Source of the DNA: Tretioscincus oriximinensis
Taxonomy: Eukaryota; Chordata; Lepidosauria; Squamata; Gymnophthalmidae
Direction: 5' to 3'
DNA: 64,000 nt
Assembly (NCBI GenBank): GCA_022410635.1
Contig: JAJVDF010000496.1
Location: 1-64,000 of the forward strand
The notes under the pieces are model-generated. The model was not told where the DNA came from. It saw only the letters and a program-made list of their open reading frames with translations, and did no database searches. This document shows positions 1-12,500 of the stretch, one piece after another (within the stretch, counting starts at the first letter, position 1; the number at the start of each line of letters is the position of its first letter). Made by a program: the position numbers and the translations under genes.

Positions 1-231
1 TAAGGGTATAAATGGATACTAAGATAGTTGTCTGGATGTAGCCTCCGGGATGGAGCAACAGGCAGGACTTTTGAAATACCATTTGCAGGGAGTCACGAAC
101 AGGAGCAGCATATTTTGCTTTCCTCTGTTCGGACTGCCCAGGTGCATCTGGTGGGCCTTTGTGTGACACAGAATGCTGGACTCGATGGGCTGTGGCCTGA
201 TCCAGTATGGCTCTTCTTATGTTCTTATGTT
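1..231 (+). repeat. CR1-like LINE 3' end, copy 1 (cut by window start)
   Basis: The sequence ends in the duplicated unit CTTATGTTCTTATGTT, an octamer-type tail like that of CR1 elements. By eye I see no difference from the inverse of 14192-14422. An apparent open frame here is repeat sequence, not a gene. Confidence 0.8.
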
Positions 232-294
232 CAGTGGGCAACTGCCAGCAATGGCCACATAAACACTTTATCCTGTGAGACTGAAAAACAATGA

Positions 295-544
295 GCCAGT
301 TTGGTGTAGTGGTTAGTGTGTTGGACTTGCAGCTGGTGGTCTTCCGGTTCAGTTCCCCACTCCTCCATGAAAGCCACCTTGGGCCAGTCACAGTTCTTTA
401 GAACTCTCTCAGCCCCACCTACTTCACAGGATGTCTGTTGTGGAGAAAGCAACAAAAGCTACGTGTGCCGCCCTATGGTTGGCCGCCTTGAAACCTCCCG
501 GTATAGGGCGGGATATAAGTACTAATGAATAAATAAATAATAAA
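295..544 (+). repeat. tRNA-derived SINE, Sauria-SINE-like
   Basis: The head GCCAGTTTGGTGTAGTGG contains a pol III A-box and GGTTCAGTTCC a B-box. The body CTTGGGCCAGTCACAGTTC leads to a GGGCGGGATATAAG and (AATA)n tail. The resemblance to squamate Sauria SINEs is by recall. Confidence 0.8.
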
Positions 545-2964
545 TGAAAGGTGGTTGTGTGGATGAACATTAAGAAACAGGAAAACTTTGGGAAGACATA
601 ATTTAAGCAGACTGCATTTCAGATTGGAGAAATCAAAAGCTAGGTGTTAAAATCCCTGTCTGATTGCAGCCTGGGTGTGAGCACGGCAGCCCCTTCAACC
701 ACTGGATATTATTTCACTGTGCTGTGCGGGGCTCATATCAGCTTTGGTGCGTTTGATTGTTCTGCATGTGAGTCATGGAGATTGGCAGTGGAGACTCCAT
801 CACTATGTGGTTCAAGTCTGAACCCCTCCAGATATGATTTTGCTACCACTATGATTCTGCCTCATGTACTTGTGGAGTTTCACTATTCTATTCCCTAAAA
901 GGCCCCATTGCCCCGGGCTTCCTTGACAGTACTTTCAAGCTGCTTTCAGAGCAGGCATCCCTTATTCCCCAGTTGGTATGATGTGCGTGCGGTTGAGGAG
1001 TTAGGAAAAGGTTTCAGGATTCAGCCGGGATCTAGGGCAAGGCAGGCGACTTGTCGGACATTCAAGGTAAGACATGTGATCTGGAGTTCAGGCAGACGAG
1101 GGGAGGGGGGGGAAAGAGCAACCAATCAGGAGACTGTGGGGGCCAGTTCTTGGGGTGCAATAGAGTGGGATACATGAGCTTCTCGCTGTGGGGGGAATAC
1201 AGTTCCCCATGGGTACGTCAGCTCTTCTCTGTGGTAATGCAGAAAGGTGAAAATAGACGGGCAATTGGGTTATTCTGCATGTAAAACAAATTCTGGATTT
1301 AAACAGCTTGCCTGGAGGAGGCCTGAGTCAGACACTGCTATAAAACACACCAAATGGCTATAAGTCAATAAAGACACAAAAGTCAAGGGGTTGTTTTTTG
1401 TTTTTTACTCGAAAACTGCTTTAACGTTCAATTTAGCAAATTTTGGCAGTTACAAACCTGTACAGAGTTTTTGTGTGGTTCCCCCCTTCTTTTTATAGCA
1501 AAATAACACAACACCCCCAACAGCAAATCTGAAAGAGCAATGCATTTGCTGATGCGGGATCAGATTCACGCCACGCGATCACGTTCCCTTTGCATAAGGT
1601 TCTGTGGAGCTGGAATAAGAAATTGTCTGTTGGGATGGGAAGGGGGAAAAAGTTAAATGGAAATTCCAGAGAAAGCTGAAGTATATTCTGAAGTAATTAG
1701 GAGCCTTACTGCACTGGGCCTTATTCCGGGGTCTCTCCTGGAGTAGTGTCCTGCCATCTGCTTGTCTTAGGCTGTATCCTAATAAAGTGGGTTCAATGCA
1801 GTTTTGAATTGACAGCACCCACACGCATTACACTCTCTCACCCACATTAAGTGACAGAAAGTACCTTTTCAATAGTTTTTAGTGAGGATTTGAGCTAGAG
1901 CACTAGTGTCCACACACATTTCCAAGGTAGAGTTCAAGGAAGTAGCTGTGTTAATCTGGATTCAGAATACCTAGAAGAAGGGTCTGAAACACCTTATAAA
2001 GGGAGAAGGAGGAGGTAGGAGGTAAAGGAGAAGAAGGAAAAGGAGGAGGAGATAGAGGAGAAAGAAGAGAAGAACGAGAAAGCTTGAGCTTCCATAAATA
2101 AGTCTACTTCAGATGCTGGGGAACAATTGTGTAGGGACAGGCTCAGCACAATAGAAATGCAAATGTGTGTGAAAGTGATAAATTGGATACAGGGAGGGTG
2201 TTTAAACCCTTCAAGTGGGTGGATCCACCTGGGAGAAAGAGTGAAAAGCCACTTTTTGCATGTATTTTGCTTGCAAGACCCACTTTACACTTCTTCCCTC
2301 CAGCCATTTCCTTCCACTTGACAGAATTAACTGCCCTCACTATACTTGACTTGACCCATCACCTCCACAGACATTTGCATTTCTATTGTTATTCCAGAAC
2401 CCAGTTTGCTATAAATAGTTCACTCCTAGGCCATAATTCTCTAGCATTTGAAGAAGTAGACTTCTATATGGAAACTCATGCCACCTATCATGTTCTTATT
2501 GGTCTACAAGGTGTTAGAAGGCTCCCTTTCTAGAGACTTTCCCTGAACTGCTTTTAGTCGTATGTGTGGAGGCAGCTATACTCTGCACAAGACAAGTTCC
2601 AGAATCAGATTCAGTGCAGTAAGAACCTAATCCCCCCAGCAATTTCCCAAATCAGTCAGTCTTCCAGTGATGCTTCCTTTGCATGTTTGTGCATCACTGA
2701 TGATTTTCCTTCAGAACATTTATATGAACACTGGAGGGAAAGAAACCTGAAATGAAGAACAACCTGATTGGCGTTGAATATCTACAAAAGCCCAGTCATT
2801 TCAAAATTACTATATACATTATCTTATAAACATTTTTTTTCTTTTAAAACACCAAAAACGTACATCTTATACAAACCAGCCTGCTCGCAACAGGTACAAT
2901 TTACAAGAGAGTTTATCTTTCTTATACAGAGCTTCGAAGACAATGCCTTTCTAAACCAACCTCC
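545..2964. other. Downstream or intergenic stretch
   Basis: No gene recognised. It holds a purine-rich GGA/GAA tract (about 1999-2086), a possible degenerate TIR element around 1705-1805, and a plus-strand AATAAA (1367-1372) followed by a GT/T-rich stretch. The short open frames here show no protein similarity that I recognise. Confidence 0.5.
1999..2086. repeat. Purine-rich GGA/GAA tract
   Basis: About 88 bp almost purely purine (GGAGAAGGAGGAGG, AAAGGAGGAGGAG). Confidence 0.8.
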
Positions 2965-5900
2965 TTTATTAATGCTGGACTGGGCTGAACAGGATTAAGC
3001 TACACCAGTGAAGATTTAAATTTGTTCAATGTATCTCTGTAGCAGCAGATATCTGCAGGCCTACTTGGAAGGGTGGTGTAAAAATCCTTCAGGCTTTTCT
3101 GCAATTCAAAATGTGATGATTTTTAAATTATTATTATTATCCAAAGTAAAGGATTGATGGCACTTTGGCTAGTCATACTTAAGGCGTTATTGCATAAGTG
3201 CTTTTAAAACATCTTCAGTCTTGAGCTGAAAAACATGGTGCGGGGAAGAAACAGTTTTCAGTCCTGTTCTTCAGGACTCAAGATGGTTTAAAGGCATGTG
3301 CATAACCACAGCCTAAGTTTTATTCCAGCATCAACCTACTTTCAGAACAGAACGCATCAGGACATAGTGGTTTTCTTCCACATTATTAAAGCTGAAGGTA
3401 GGAATTCGGTTTTAGAGAATTGACCAAAGAAAACAGCTTGCCACTTTACTGATGTGTTCTTTCATTCACAAACTGGTATGAAGCTGGATTAAGGCTGCCT
3501 CCCCACATGGATTTTATACCGCAATGGTCCTTACATGACTAAGAATCTGCCCCATGCAGTGACAGACAGGATTACAGGATATTCCAGGGCAAAGTACTCT
3601 TGCGATATGAAAACCTCATGAGGAGGAAACCTAAGGTGTGACCACAATATTTCTGTACTTTAGAGAAGGTTGAAGAATTTATAGATGATGCTTCTGAACT
3701 GTGGTCTCACTTTTACTTTAAAACTTCTTAAGTTCATCTTCGGTTCCAAAGAACTGGCTTTAAACACTGGATTAAGCTCACTATTCAGGGCTGAAAGACA
3801 GACTGAAAAAGATTTAAATGTAAAGGTGTGAGCAGGGCTCTAGCTGCTACTAATAGATGGTGGCCTCGAAGCTTGCCTATGGCCTTGTAATAAATTTGTA
3901 GATTATTGCTATAAAAACAGTTCAACATGACGGAAATGGATCCATTTGCATCACCCCCAAATTTCTTTTTTCCCCATGAGAATAAACAAAATGTGCCGTG
4001 CCATTCTGTTTGATGCATAGCCTTGGGAAAATATTCGCTTAAAGCAATGGCTTTGTGATGTTGGGACTCCACAATGAATTGTGTTATGGATATGTAGGAG
4101 TGGAAGCCAAGTATCAAAGAGGGAAACCTCATAAATGATCGGTAGCATTCGCAAAATGTGAAACCTTGTATTAGCAAAAGCATTATTTTCTTCACAACTT
4201 TCAGTTGTGGCTGAATTAAATCAAAGTTCAACACAATGGCACCACCAAAATGTTTTCCAGAAGATTTGTGCCCTTGGTGGGAATTGAAAATATGTTTTCT
4301 TCTAGATTTTAACTGCCACGGTTGTAAGGATAAGCCACCCACAACCTCAGAATCAATGGGGAATAGGGATGAAATGATACAAGGCCACAAAACTGCACGT
4401 CCCCAAATTTCTGATTTGTGGCACACAAAACTGATGGAAAAAAACCTTCTCTTTGATACATCTGGCTTACCTATTGTTGAGGTGATATTTTAACACTGAT
4501 TAGAGTAACATATTAGCCACAAAATTTCACTCAACCCACAAGCAATTTACTGTAATGTTGCCTGTGGTTTGGGATTCTTCTCATACTGTGCCTTTATGCA
4601 TGCTGGCAGCTATGCTTGCTTGCTGGGCTGCAGTTAGCTCAGTTGCAAAACTATGCTAAAGACTTGGAATGAAATCCACCTCCAGCTTCACGTGCATCTA
4701 TGGCACCTGACATCGTGGCTTCTGCCACTGCCTCCACTTGGGAAGCAGAAAGTGCCCTGTGGCCGATACAACTGTCAAATGGTGCCCATTCTTCAGAAAG
4801 CACAACTGCATTGTCTTCAGAGATGCCTTGACCACCACTGAAGATGACATCTGGACACACAAAGGTGACAAGTCTTCATTTTCAGTGGTGATCGTGGTTC
4901 ATTCCTCAAGCACGTCCATGAAGATGTGACTTAAATCGCATGGTTTTAATGGAGTCTCAGCAAAACTAGCACAAAACAACTAGCAGGACTATGGGCCTAC
5001 CATTAGTTGAATATATTTGGAATTTAACATTCAAGCAGAAAACCTTTGCTCTTTTTTTAATCATGGGTACCAGATGTTGAGTATCCTGATGGCCATCTAC
5101 TGAAATGAAGATCAGATCTTGTGACATGTTTTGCACTTTGACTTGAGAGGCACCACCTGTAAAACCTCTTGTGAGAGGCCTAGAGGGAGAGGCGGGTCTA
5201 ACAGTACTATTGACTCTGAGGTGACATGCCCTTTGCCAAGGTTCAGAGGTAGGTTACATTAAAAGACATCCATGCAAAGTACAATTAAAACCTGGGACCA
5301 ATCTGGGAAGAACTTGATTGTTCAGCCTGAGCACCAATGAAAATCATGGCCTTATAACTTCCCAGTATCTCTAGGAATTCTACAGTCTTAACACCCCATT
5401 GTAGCATTTTCAATAGAACATTTCCGCCTTGGGTGGATTTCGTATCCCATGTCACGGACTATAGCAAAACTCAATGCAAATATTACAGTATGAGTTGAGG
5501 TTGTCTCAAATCCTTTCTTATGGCTATGGGAGGCAAAACATGTGCTAGAAGAGTCAATGGCACATCATTATATCACGGTTGCCCTGAACTATGTTCACGG
5601 GCCACGCTTTCTTTAAACCCAGGTAATTCACAGGTGAAAGGGCAAGCATTACATTGTCCCTTGTTAGGAAATATGGCGGAGTGAGTGGGCTAATGGATTC
5701 TATTTTTGACATGAGGACAGCTGGGCATGAGCTGGACGTGAGCACTTGCATATGTAGAATAAGTAGAGCACCCAGCTATTGCTGGGACAGAGACAGGCTG
5801 CATAGGATTTTGCATGAAGAAAAGGAACTAAAATTATAAGAGGCAATTTTAAAAAAGTACGAAGGGAAGAACATAAGGTGGAAGACGAGAAGAAAATGGA

Positions 5901-8900
5901 AGGTGCAACCAGTTCCCACCGGGTTGCTGAGTGTTGTCAATGCTAGGGTTTGTTTTGAGGAAGACTAGTAGAATTCAGAGAAAAATATAATACATCAAGC
6001 AGAGGGACACAGAGATGCTAAGTCACTTGCTACTGCATTAGGTTTGCTGTGTTTCCATTTCCCCTCTCACCCACATGTGGGACATTGTTGATATGTCGCA
6101 GAAATAGTACAATAAAGATTAAAATAAATAAACCTAGACATTAAGCATTCGAAAGAAGAGAGATTGAGGCTCCTAATTCATCTCAAAATTAGTACATGGA
6201 AAACAAAACCCAGTGGTCGCTGGTTCAATGGAATAAAAGTTCGAAGTCCAATGGTGGTTTTATCTGAGCCTTGTGGCAATAACCCAACATGTATTGCACC
6301 AGTGAACATGAAAAACTGTAGCAGATATTGTTTATTGTCCCCATCCTTATAAAAAAAGAAAACTGGATTGGACAGTCCATTTGGCCAACCCAAACATTGG
6401 CCAACTTCCTCAAGCAAGCTTCCTTTGTAGAAGCAGGATTGGACTCATAAGGTTGCTTTTGGCTTGGTGGAGAGATTTGTTCTTCCATTATTAATTTTTA
6501 ATAGCTGGGAACACAAAAGTTCAAGCCCAGCACCCTCCTTCCCAGAGCAGGAATGTGTGCAAGAGACCTTCTGATCATGGAGAAAGAAAACATACTTCAC
6601 CCATGTTGTTTTAAGCAAATGCCTATAGCATTCTGGGAATGAATTAGGAAGAGAGAGAGAGGTCCCCCCCCCCCTCAAAATATTCACATGAACAATATAT
6701 TGGCCTGGTTTAATATTCAATTTGAGCACATATTTTTTTGCACTTGAACACATTTGCTTGCTCAGTGTCCAAGCCATTTTGGTAAGGTGACGACAAAGCA
6801 GGGAAGCAATGAACAAGAGGTTGCCAGGCATTTGATGCGGGTTTTAGAGTCGCTATCCTATTAAAAGTGTTACACGGGAGTATCAGCAATTTATGAACCG
6901 GCAATTGCAACTGTCTCAGCGAGGAAAGATTTTTGGTTTGTGCGACTGATGTACTGGTAACATTCCTTTAATGTTGTGCTGACAGAGGACCTGGATAAGG
7001 GGAAAGCATGGAAAACCTATTAAGGCATCCATTCATCCTTGACTTCACCCCAGAGTTATTATTTATTCCGTACACTTACACGCCATCTGAACAGTCTTAG
7101 GAAAAGAAGAAGAAATATAGGGGAGAAAACCTAGTTATAGGTGAAACAAGAATACTGTACAAAATTTTCTAATATGTACTGTAATTATTCCTTTTGAAGT
7201 TACGGCTTGTGCATCTTTTTATTTTTTTTAATGAATTTCTGCTTTAAAGCATTGTTGAAAATTGCTGAAACATCCAGAAGAGACCACTCTTTGGTCCTGT
7301 CCCCACTGAGCCTTGTTCCTGGTTATATCCTGGAAGAGCATGCTACTGTAGAGTATGGTATGCCCCAAATAGGTCTACACGGGCATGTGGATGGCCAGAC
7401 TCGATACCAAGATATAGCCCAGAATAAGGCTTAGTGGGAACAGGTCTCTAGAGACCTAAACATATAAAATGACTAAAACAATTGGGACAATTTGATGTTT
7501 GCATAGCCCAAGCTAAGCGTGCAGCACCACTGGTTTTGCAAAACATTTGCAAAGTGTTCCTCTCTGGTTCATAAGGGATGCTAGATGTAAAGGAGTGCAG
7601 TGAACACATTTACTTCAGTTATGTAGTAACTGGGGGTTCCTGCAAATGTAGCAAATATAACAACTCCTTCAAGGTAGGCTGCTAAAGTGTTTCTACTAAC
7701 TTTGTTTCTGCCTTGCTCCCTTCCCAACTGGGGTACAGTATGGTACTCATACATTTCATTCTCATTTGTTGACCTCTGGACTTTAGTTGTTATTGAAGAG
7801 AGGACTTGGATTAGACCACAACCACATCGAGCCAGTGAAGTGTTGTGGTCACAATTAGCAGCTAGTATCCAGAGGTACACTTGGAAACATGACGTGTGGA
7901 TAGATGGGGCTTCTTTGAAGCCTGAATGGTGCCACAAATCTACCTTGGGTCCAGGGGTTACGTGTTGGATCAAAGAAATACATCCTGCATGATTTCAGTG
8001 CTTTGAATTTCCTAACCAAAGTAAAATAAAACACACACGTCTGGCTTCCAAATGACATCATGAAGCTCCTTTGAATCTTGAAGGAACCTCCATGTGCTTC
8101 TTCTCTACATGGAGCAAGGAACCATATAATACTTCTACTTGCTCACATGAAGAAAAACAAACAAACCACTTGTGGGACTACCTTATTGGAAGCCTGAAGA
8201 TATCTCATGTGGTCCTTCCAACTGCCCACATAAGTGCCCTCAGCTGCACACCCCGATCCATTGCTCCAAAGGAGAATTATATAAGAATTACTTTGCTGCA
8301 TTTGCTCTTCGATGTGAAGAAAGTGAGATACATTTTTGCATCAAGCAAAACTTGTTTCCCATATTAAGGTAGCACCTGCATGCAATGCGTTCCATACCTT
8401 AGAGTTGGGGGTGCATCCACTGAGTTAGAAAAAATACATTACAGAAATTAGAGTTATGGTTCTTCTAAGGGGTTAATCATTTGGAAAAAAAATACTTATG
8501 AAATATCTAACTTAATATTTTTGGGAACAGGAAAACTTATGCAGTGATACCAGTAGAAGCTGGAACACAGTTGTACCTGAAAGAAAAAAATACCTCAAAC
8601 ATTTAACCTTGTAACACTTTTAATAGTACAGCACTTCATGGGCTCGTCAGCCATCCAACTAGTTTCTTCCAGGAAACATCTGCACTTGCCCAAAAGTAGC
8701 AGATGTCACCTGCAAGGTCCCACTGCTGCCCTTGGATATCATGTCCACTTTCTGCTGCTCCTTTGCAATGAGCGCAGCCACTGCTGATTCCTCAACAAAA
8801 TTAAAAATGGGTTATGCTTCTTTTCCACCTTGCCCAATATAGAGAATGGTTCCTTGGTGGGGGAAAAAAAGAAAGTCTTCTTACGAGTTAAGCTATGAAT

Positions 8901-8943
8901 GGAACCCAGGTGACCACAAGTCATAAGCAGAACTGTATCTCCT
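2965..8943 (-). other. FAT3: Probable FAT3 3' untranslated region (3' limit unknown)
   Basis: The sequence downstream of the stop codon has no further exon. FAT-family transcripts have long 3' UTRs. From about 545 to 7295 I recognise no SINE or CR1 copy, unlike every intron here, which suits transcribed and constrained sequence. Possible polyadenylation hexamers on the minus strand are ATTAAA at 8621-8626 and AATAAA at 7062-7067, 3318-3323 and 2965-2970. Which is used cannot be decided from sequence. One TIR element (7296-7443) lies inside. Confidence 0.4.
7296..7443. mobile_element. TIR element, CTGTCCCCACTGAG family
   Basis: CCTGTCCCCACTGAGCCTTG and, at the other end, AAGGCTTAGTGGGAACAGG form inverted repeats that include GGTTATATCC and GATATAGCC. 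No clear target duplication. It lies in the probable FAT3 3' UTR. Confidence 0.6.
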
Positions 8944-9569
8944 TCACACTTGAGTCTGGTGATGGGTTTCTACAAAGGGAATGTGAATGTGGCGGTGATC
9001 TAAGCAGAGTTCCTCAATGCTTTCAAAGTCACTCATGGCGACCTCAGAGTCCTCAAAGGCGCAGACAGCTGAAATGTCAGATGAAGATGTATCCAGGGAA
9101 TTGTGCAAGCACAAGGGCTTCTTGGCCAAGGTCATGTTTTCTGCATTTGGTCCTGGGCCAACACCAAAAGTACTAAATTCGTTCCCAGTCTGAGGTCCTC
9201 CATTGTCCAGCTCATTGGGGAATTGATGAGGAGGGAGGTATTGGCTTGGGTGGAACTGGGGCCGCCGCCGGCAATCTGGGCTAAGTGTGCTGGCCATAGA
9301 GACTGGCTGGGATGGAGGAAGTGCTTCATACTGGTCTGGGTAATCCTCCGGAAGAGGAGGTGGCAGCTGGTCCTGGTTTAAAAACTCCTCCTCTTGGGGT
9401 GGAGGGTAGTCACTGTCAATATCGTAGCCACCAAGGTAGTAATCCGTTTCCAGCTCCCTTGTGCTCCCGTGGTGCCCTGAACTCCCATCGGCTGCCTCGT
9501 AATTGGGCACCTCCTCAATGTCAGATAATCGAGCACTCGGCATCCAATCAGAAGTGTCCCAGTGATAAC
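8944..9569 (-). CDS. FAT3: FAT3 window exon 12 (last): distal cytoplasmic tail and stop
   Basis: This 626-bp coding part of the terminal exon starts after acceptor TTTCCTCCTGCAG in phase 1 and ends at TGA (8944-8946). It reads [20 protein letters not shown], proline-rich segments ([29 protein letters not shown]), [18 protein letters not shown] and the C-terminus [16 protein letters not shown] fits the WAVE-complex WIRS consensus (hydrophobic-x-S/T-F-x-x), YPPP resembles an Ena/VASP EVH1 ligand, and TQV is a class I PDZ ligand. Binding itself is inferred from these motifs and from known FAT3 biology. Confidence 0.96.
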
Positions 9570-12500
9570 CTGCAGGAGGAAACAAATCCACAATTATTGC
9601 GATAGGTGACTTCACTTGTGTCTCCCATCTACTGCATGCATCTGGCGCGAAGCAAATCCACTCTGGTTCTCAGTGAAATGAAGCTGCATATGAAAATAAC
9701 CAGCGTGCATCCCAATATTCTGGCTTCCTTTCCAAATACCGACCAAGCATGCTTTGGTCAGAGCAAAAAAAAAAGCAACCTAACATTTTTGCGTTAGAAA
9801 GCACAAGAAATAAAATATATATATATGAACACCAAACAAATGTTCAGTTCACAGAAGCTGTTGGAAAATAGTTAGAAAAGAACAACAATTACATCCATTC
9901 GTAAAAGTCAACATGCTTTTGCTGATGCGTGTTTTCAAGACCTCAGTCTGGAAATGGTGAAAAGAAACGGTACAGAAACACAGAATACATTGCTTGAGAT
10001 AAAGAAGTTCCCAGAAAAGCCCCTGAAATGAAGAAAAACAAAACCGACTCTCAGGCAGTGAAAATAACAACATGACATGCTCAAGCATGCAAAACTGTGG
10101 GCCCATAACGTGACCCCACGTGTGAAGCTAAGCAGATTAGTAATTCATTACAACCAGACGCCCCGTCCCAACCCACTGGAGCAGGCACAAGAATCACCTC
10201 GGTTGTAGTTTTGTCCTTGATCCAAATCAGACACTGTTAAATATAAAGTGGAAAAAGACACTGGAGATTCTGAAGTCTGCACATTGCAAGGGAAAGTAAA
10301 ACACATTCTAGACTATGCTTCTAAAACCTACATGGCTTTAATGTGTTATGGAAAGCCGTGCTTCAGGTTTTTTTTTTAAGACAGATTTTTCTTCATACTT
10401 ATTTCAGATGTATTTAAGAAATAAAACAAAATGCCACTTTACATTAAACTGGTAGGATGTATTAACGCCAATTTATCTGATTGGAACATGCAAAGCTGGC
10501 TCAAGCACATATGTTTTAACATAAAAATCGACAAAGTCGTTTTTAATTGTGAAGCATGGTTATTTCTCTGTTGCTCACTGTGAAACAGAAAAAAAAATTA
10601 AGAATCTACCATTCTCAGGGCCGGTTCAAACAAATCTGGGCCCAAGTACGCTCAGATACCACGGTGAGGGGCACGGAATAACAACCTGAACAGAACAAGA
10701 ATAGAAAGGCAGTCAATTGGGCCTCTAAAAGCAACCCCCAAGGCAAAGACACAATTTCCCAGATGAGGATTTCCATCTGGCCAGAGATAAAACAAGGGGC
10801 TTTTCTGCCCTGGACCTTACTCAGAATATAACACAAAATAAGAATCTACCAACTACATCCTAGTGCAGGCTACGATATTCCTCACTCCTGGATGATAATT
10901 CTATGATATAATCTGGCATAAGACCCAGAGCAGAAAGGACCAAAGTTTGGATTTCTCTTCTGCCATTCAGATGGGACAACAGGTATACAGGTGAAACCCC
11001 ACTATAAGTTTGTTGTAATGTAATTTAATAATATTAAAACTCATTGTAACCAACATTACTCTTAGGGCTTTCTGCCAGGACTTTCAAATTTGTTCGTTAC
11101 ACCACCAATTTTGTTATATCGGGGTTTCACCTGTATTGTTGGTTTTATTTCCAGTACACCCCAAGCTTCTAGTGGGGATCTCTCCTGGCCATTTATGGAG
11201 CTCAGAAATGGATAAATCTACTCCTCTCCATAAAATTCTTATTTAAAACAGAACCAAACACAGACTTTTAACCCAACTTCAGTCTCAAAAAACTGGATAA
11301 AACCCTGGCTTCTATGAGGAAGCCAGAAGAAAAGCTTTTTTGCTGGTTTAGTCCAGTTATTCAGGACTTAAGATGGATCAAGATAAGTTTTGTATTCCAG
11401 CCCTAAATTATAATTTTTTAAAAAGATAAGCTTTATTTTTTTTACTATTTGTCATGGTGAGATGACTTGCTACCTTTAAACATCTGTGTTTGCATGCAGT
11501 TTCTTTTAATCTGTATGCAGGTTGCATAGCTATGTAAACCGGCATATGAAATCTGTAAAAAAAGGATTCAAACTCAGGCCATGTGTTTGCAGAGACAAGA
11601 AATGAGTCTGAATACAAGAGGGAATCTGCAAAAAGTCAGATTTAGAGAATTTACTGACTCTGAACTCTAGAGTCATTTCTGTTCTGAGATTTATTCTGGG
11701 TAACAAGAGTCAGTGCAGAAATGGGCCCAGCATCTTCTTTTACTGGCCTGGGAACTGAATCTGGCAAATTTTGTAAGAAAATATTGGAAGCTTATCTTGT
11801 GGAAATGTTATATAATGTTGTCTACTTATTCAACTGGAATGAAAGTTACAAAGAAGAAGGGGGCTGCCTATGTGAGAGGAAAGTAGCAGGATCTGTGGAT
11901 CCTGTTCATGGATCAATCAGTTATTGACCAACGTTCATGCCAGATTCAGCCCTAATGACCAGGAATGTTAATTCCTGGTCTTGGAAGTCTCCAGGAAATC
12001 TATTTTGGTAGTCCAAGGCAAACTACCATAGTCCTGATATGGTGAAAGACTTCATTACTAGGGTCTACAAGTATTCTAGACTAGGAGAGGACCAGAGACC
12101 ATTTTGGACTTCTTAATCTCCTTCCTCTAGTGCAGTTAAAGCATACCAATGGTGGCTAGCATGGACAGGGCTTTTTTAGTTTGTACCAATATATGGACAA
12201 AAGTATCCTGGAAGAGGAACACTGTCCAGAACAGAGGTAAGTGTAGAAAGAGCCTTCCGTAAGTATTATTCATAACCTACAGCCCAAAGCCCAAGGTTTA
12301 AAGTAAGTGTTTGGGATCTTCTGAAGAGAGACCCAGTGGGATCTTCCACTCACATGGATATAATGTCCTTGTACCACCAGTACAGACTGCGCTTTTTAGA
12401 TAGCCTTTTTTCTGAAAGGCCTTTTTCCTGCCCCTGACTTCTATTCTGTTATATATACTGAATTCTATTGTCTGGCTTGTATCAGTAAGAAATTCTGAAA

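Noticed and set aside
28..294. Open frame whose first part recurs identically at 14042-14395
   Set aside because: Both lie inside copies of the same CR1-like repeat 3' end. The shared peptide reflects recent repeat copies, not a gene family.
2165..2533. 122-codon open frame on the plus strand
   Set aside because: No domain, no homology and opposite to FAT3. Length is within chance expectation for this window.
9312..9605. Plus-strand frames over the FAT3 last exon
   Set aside because: They are antisense to FAT3 exon 12; constraint comes from the minus-strand frame.
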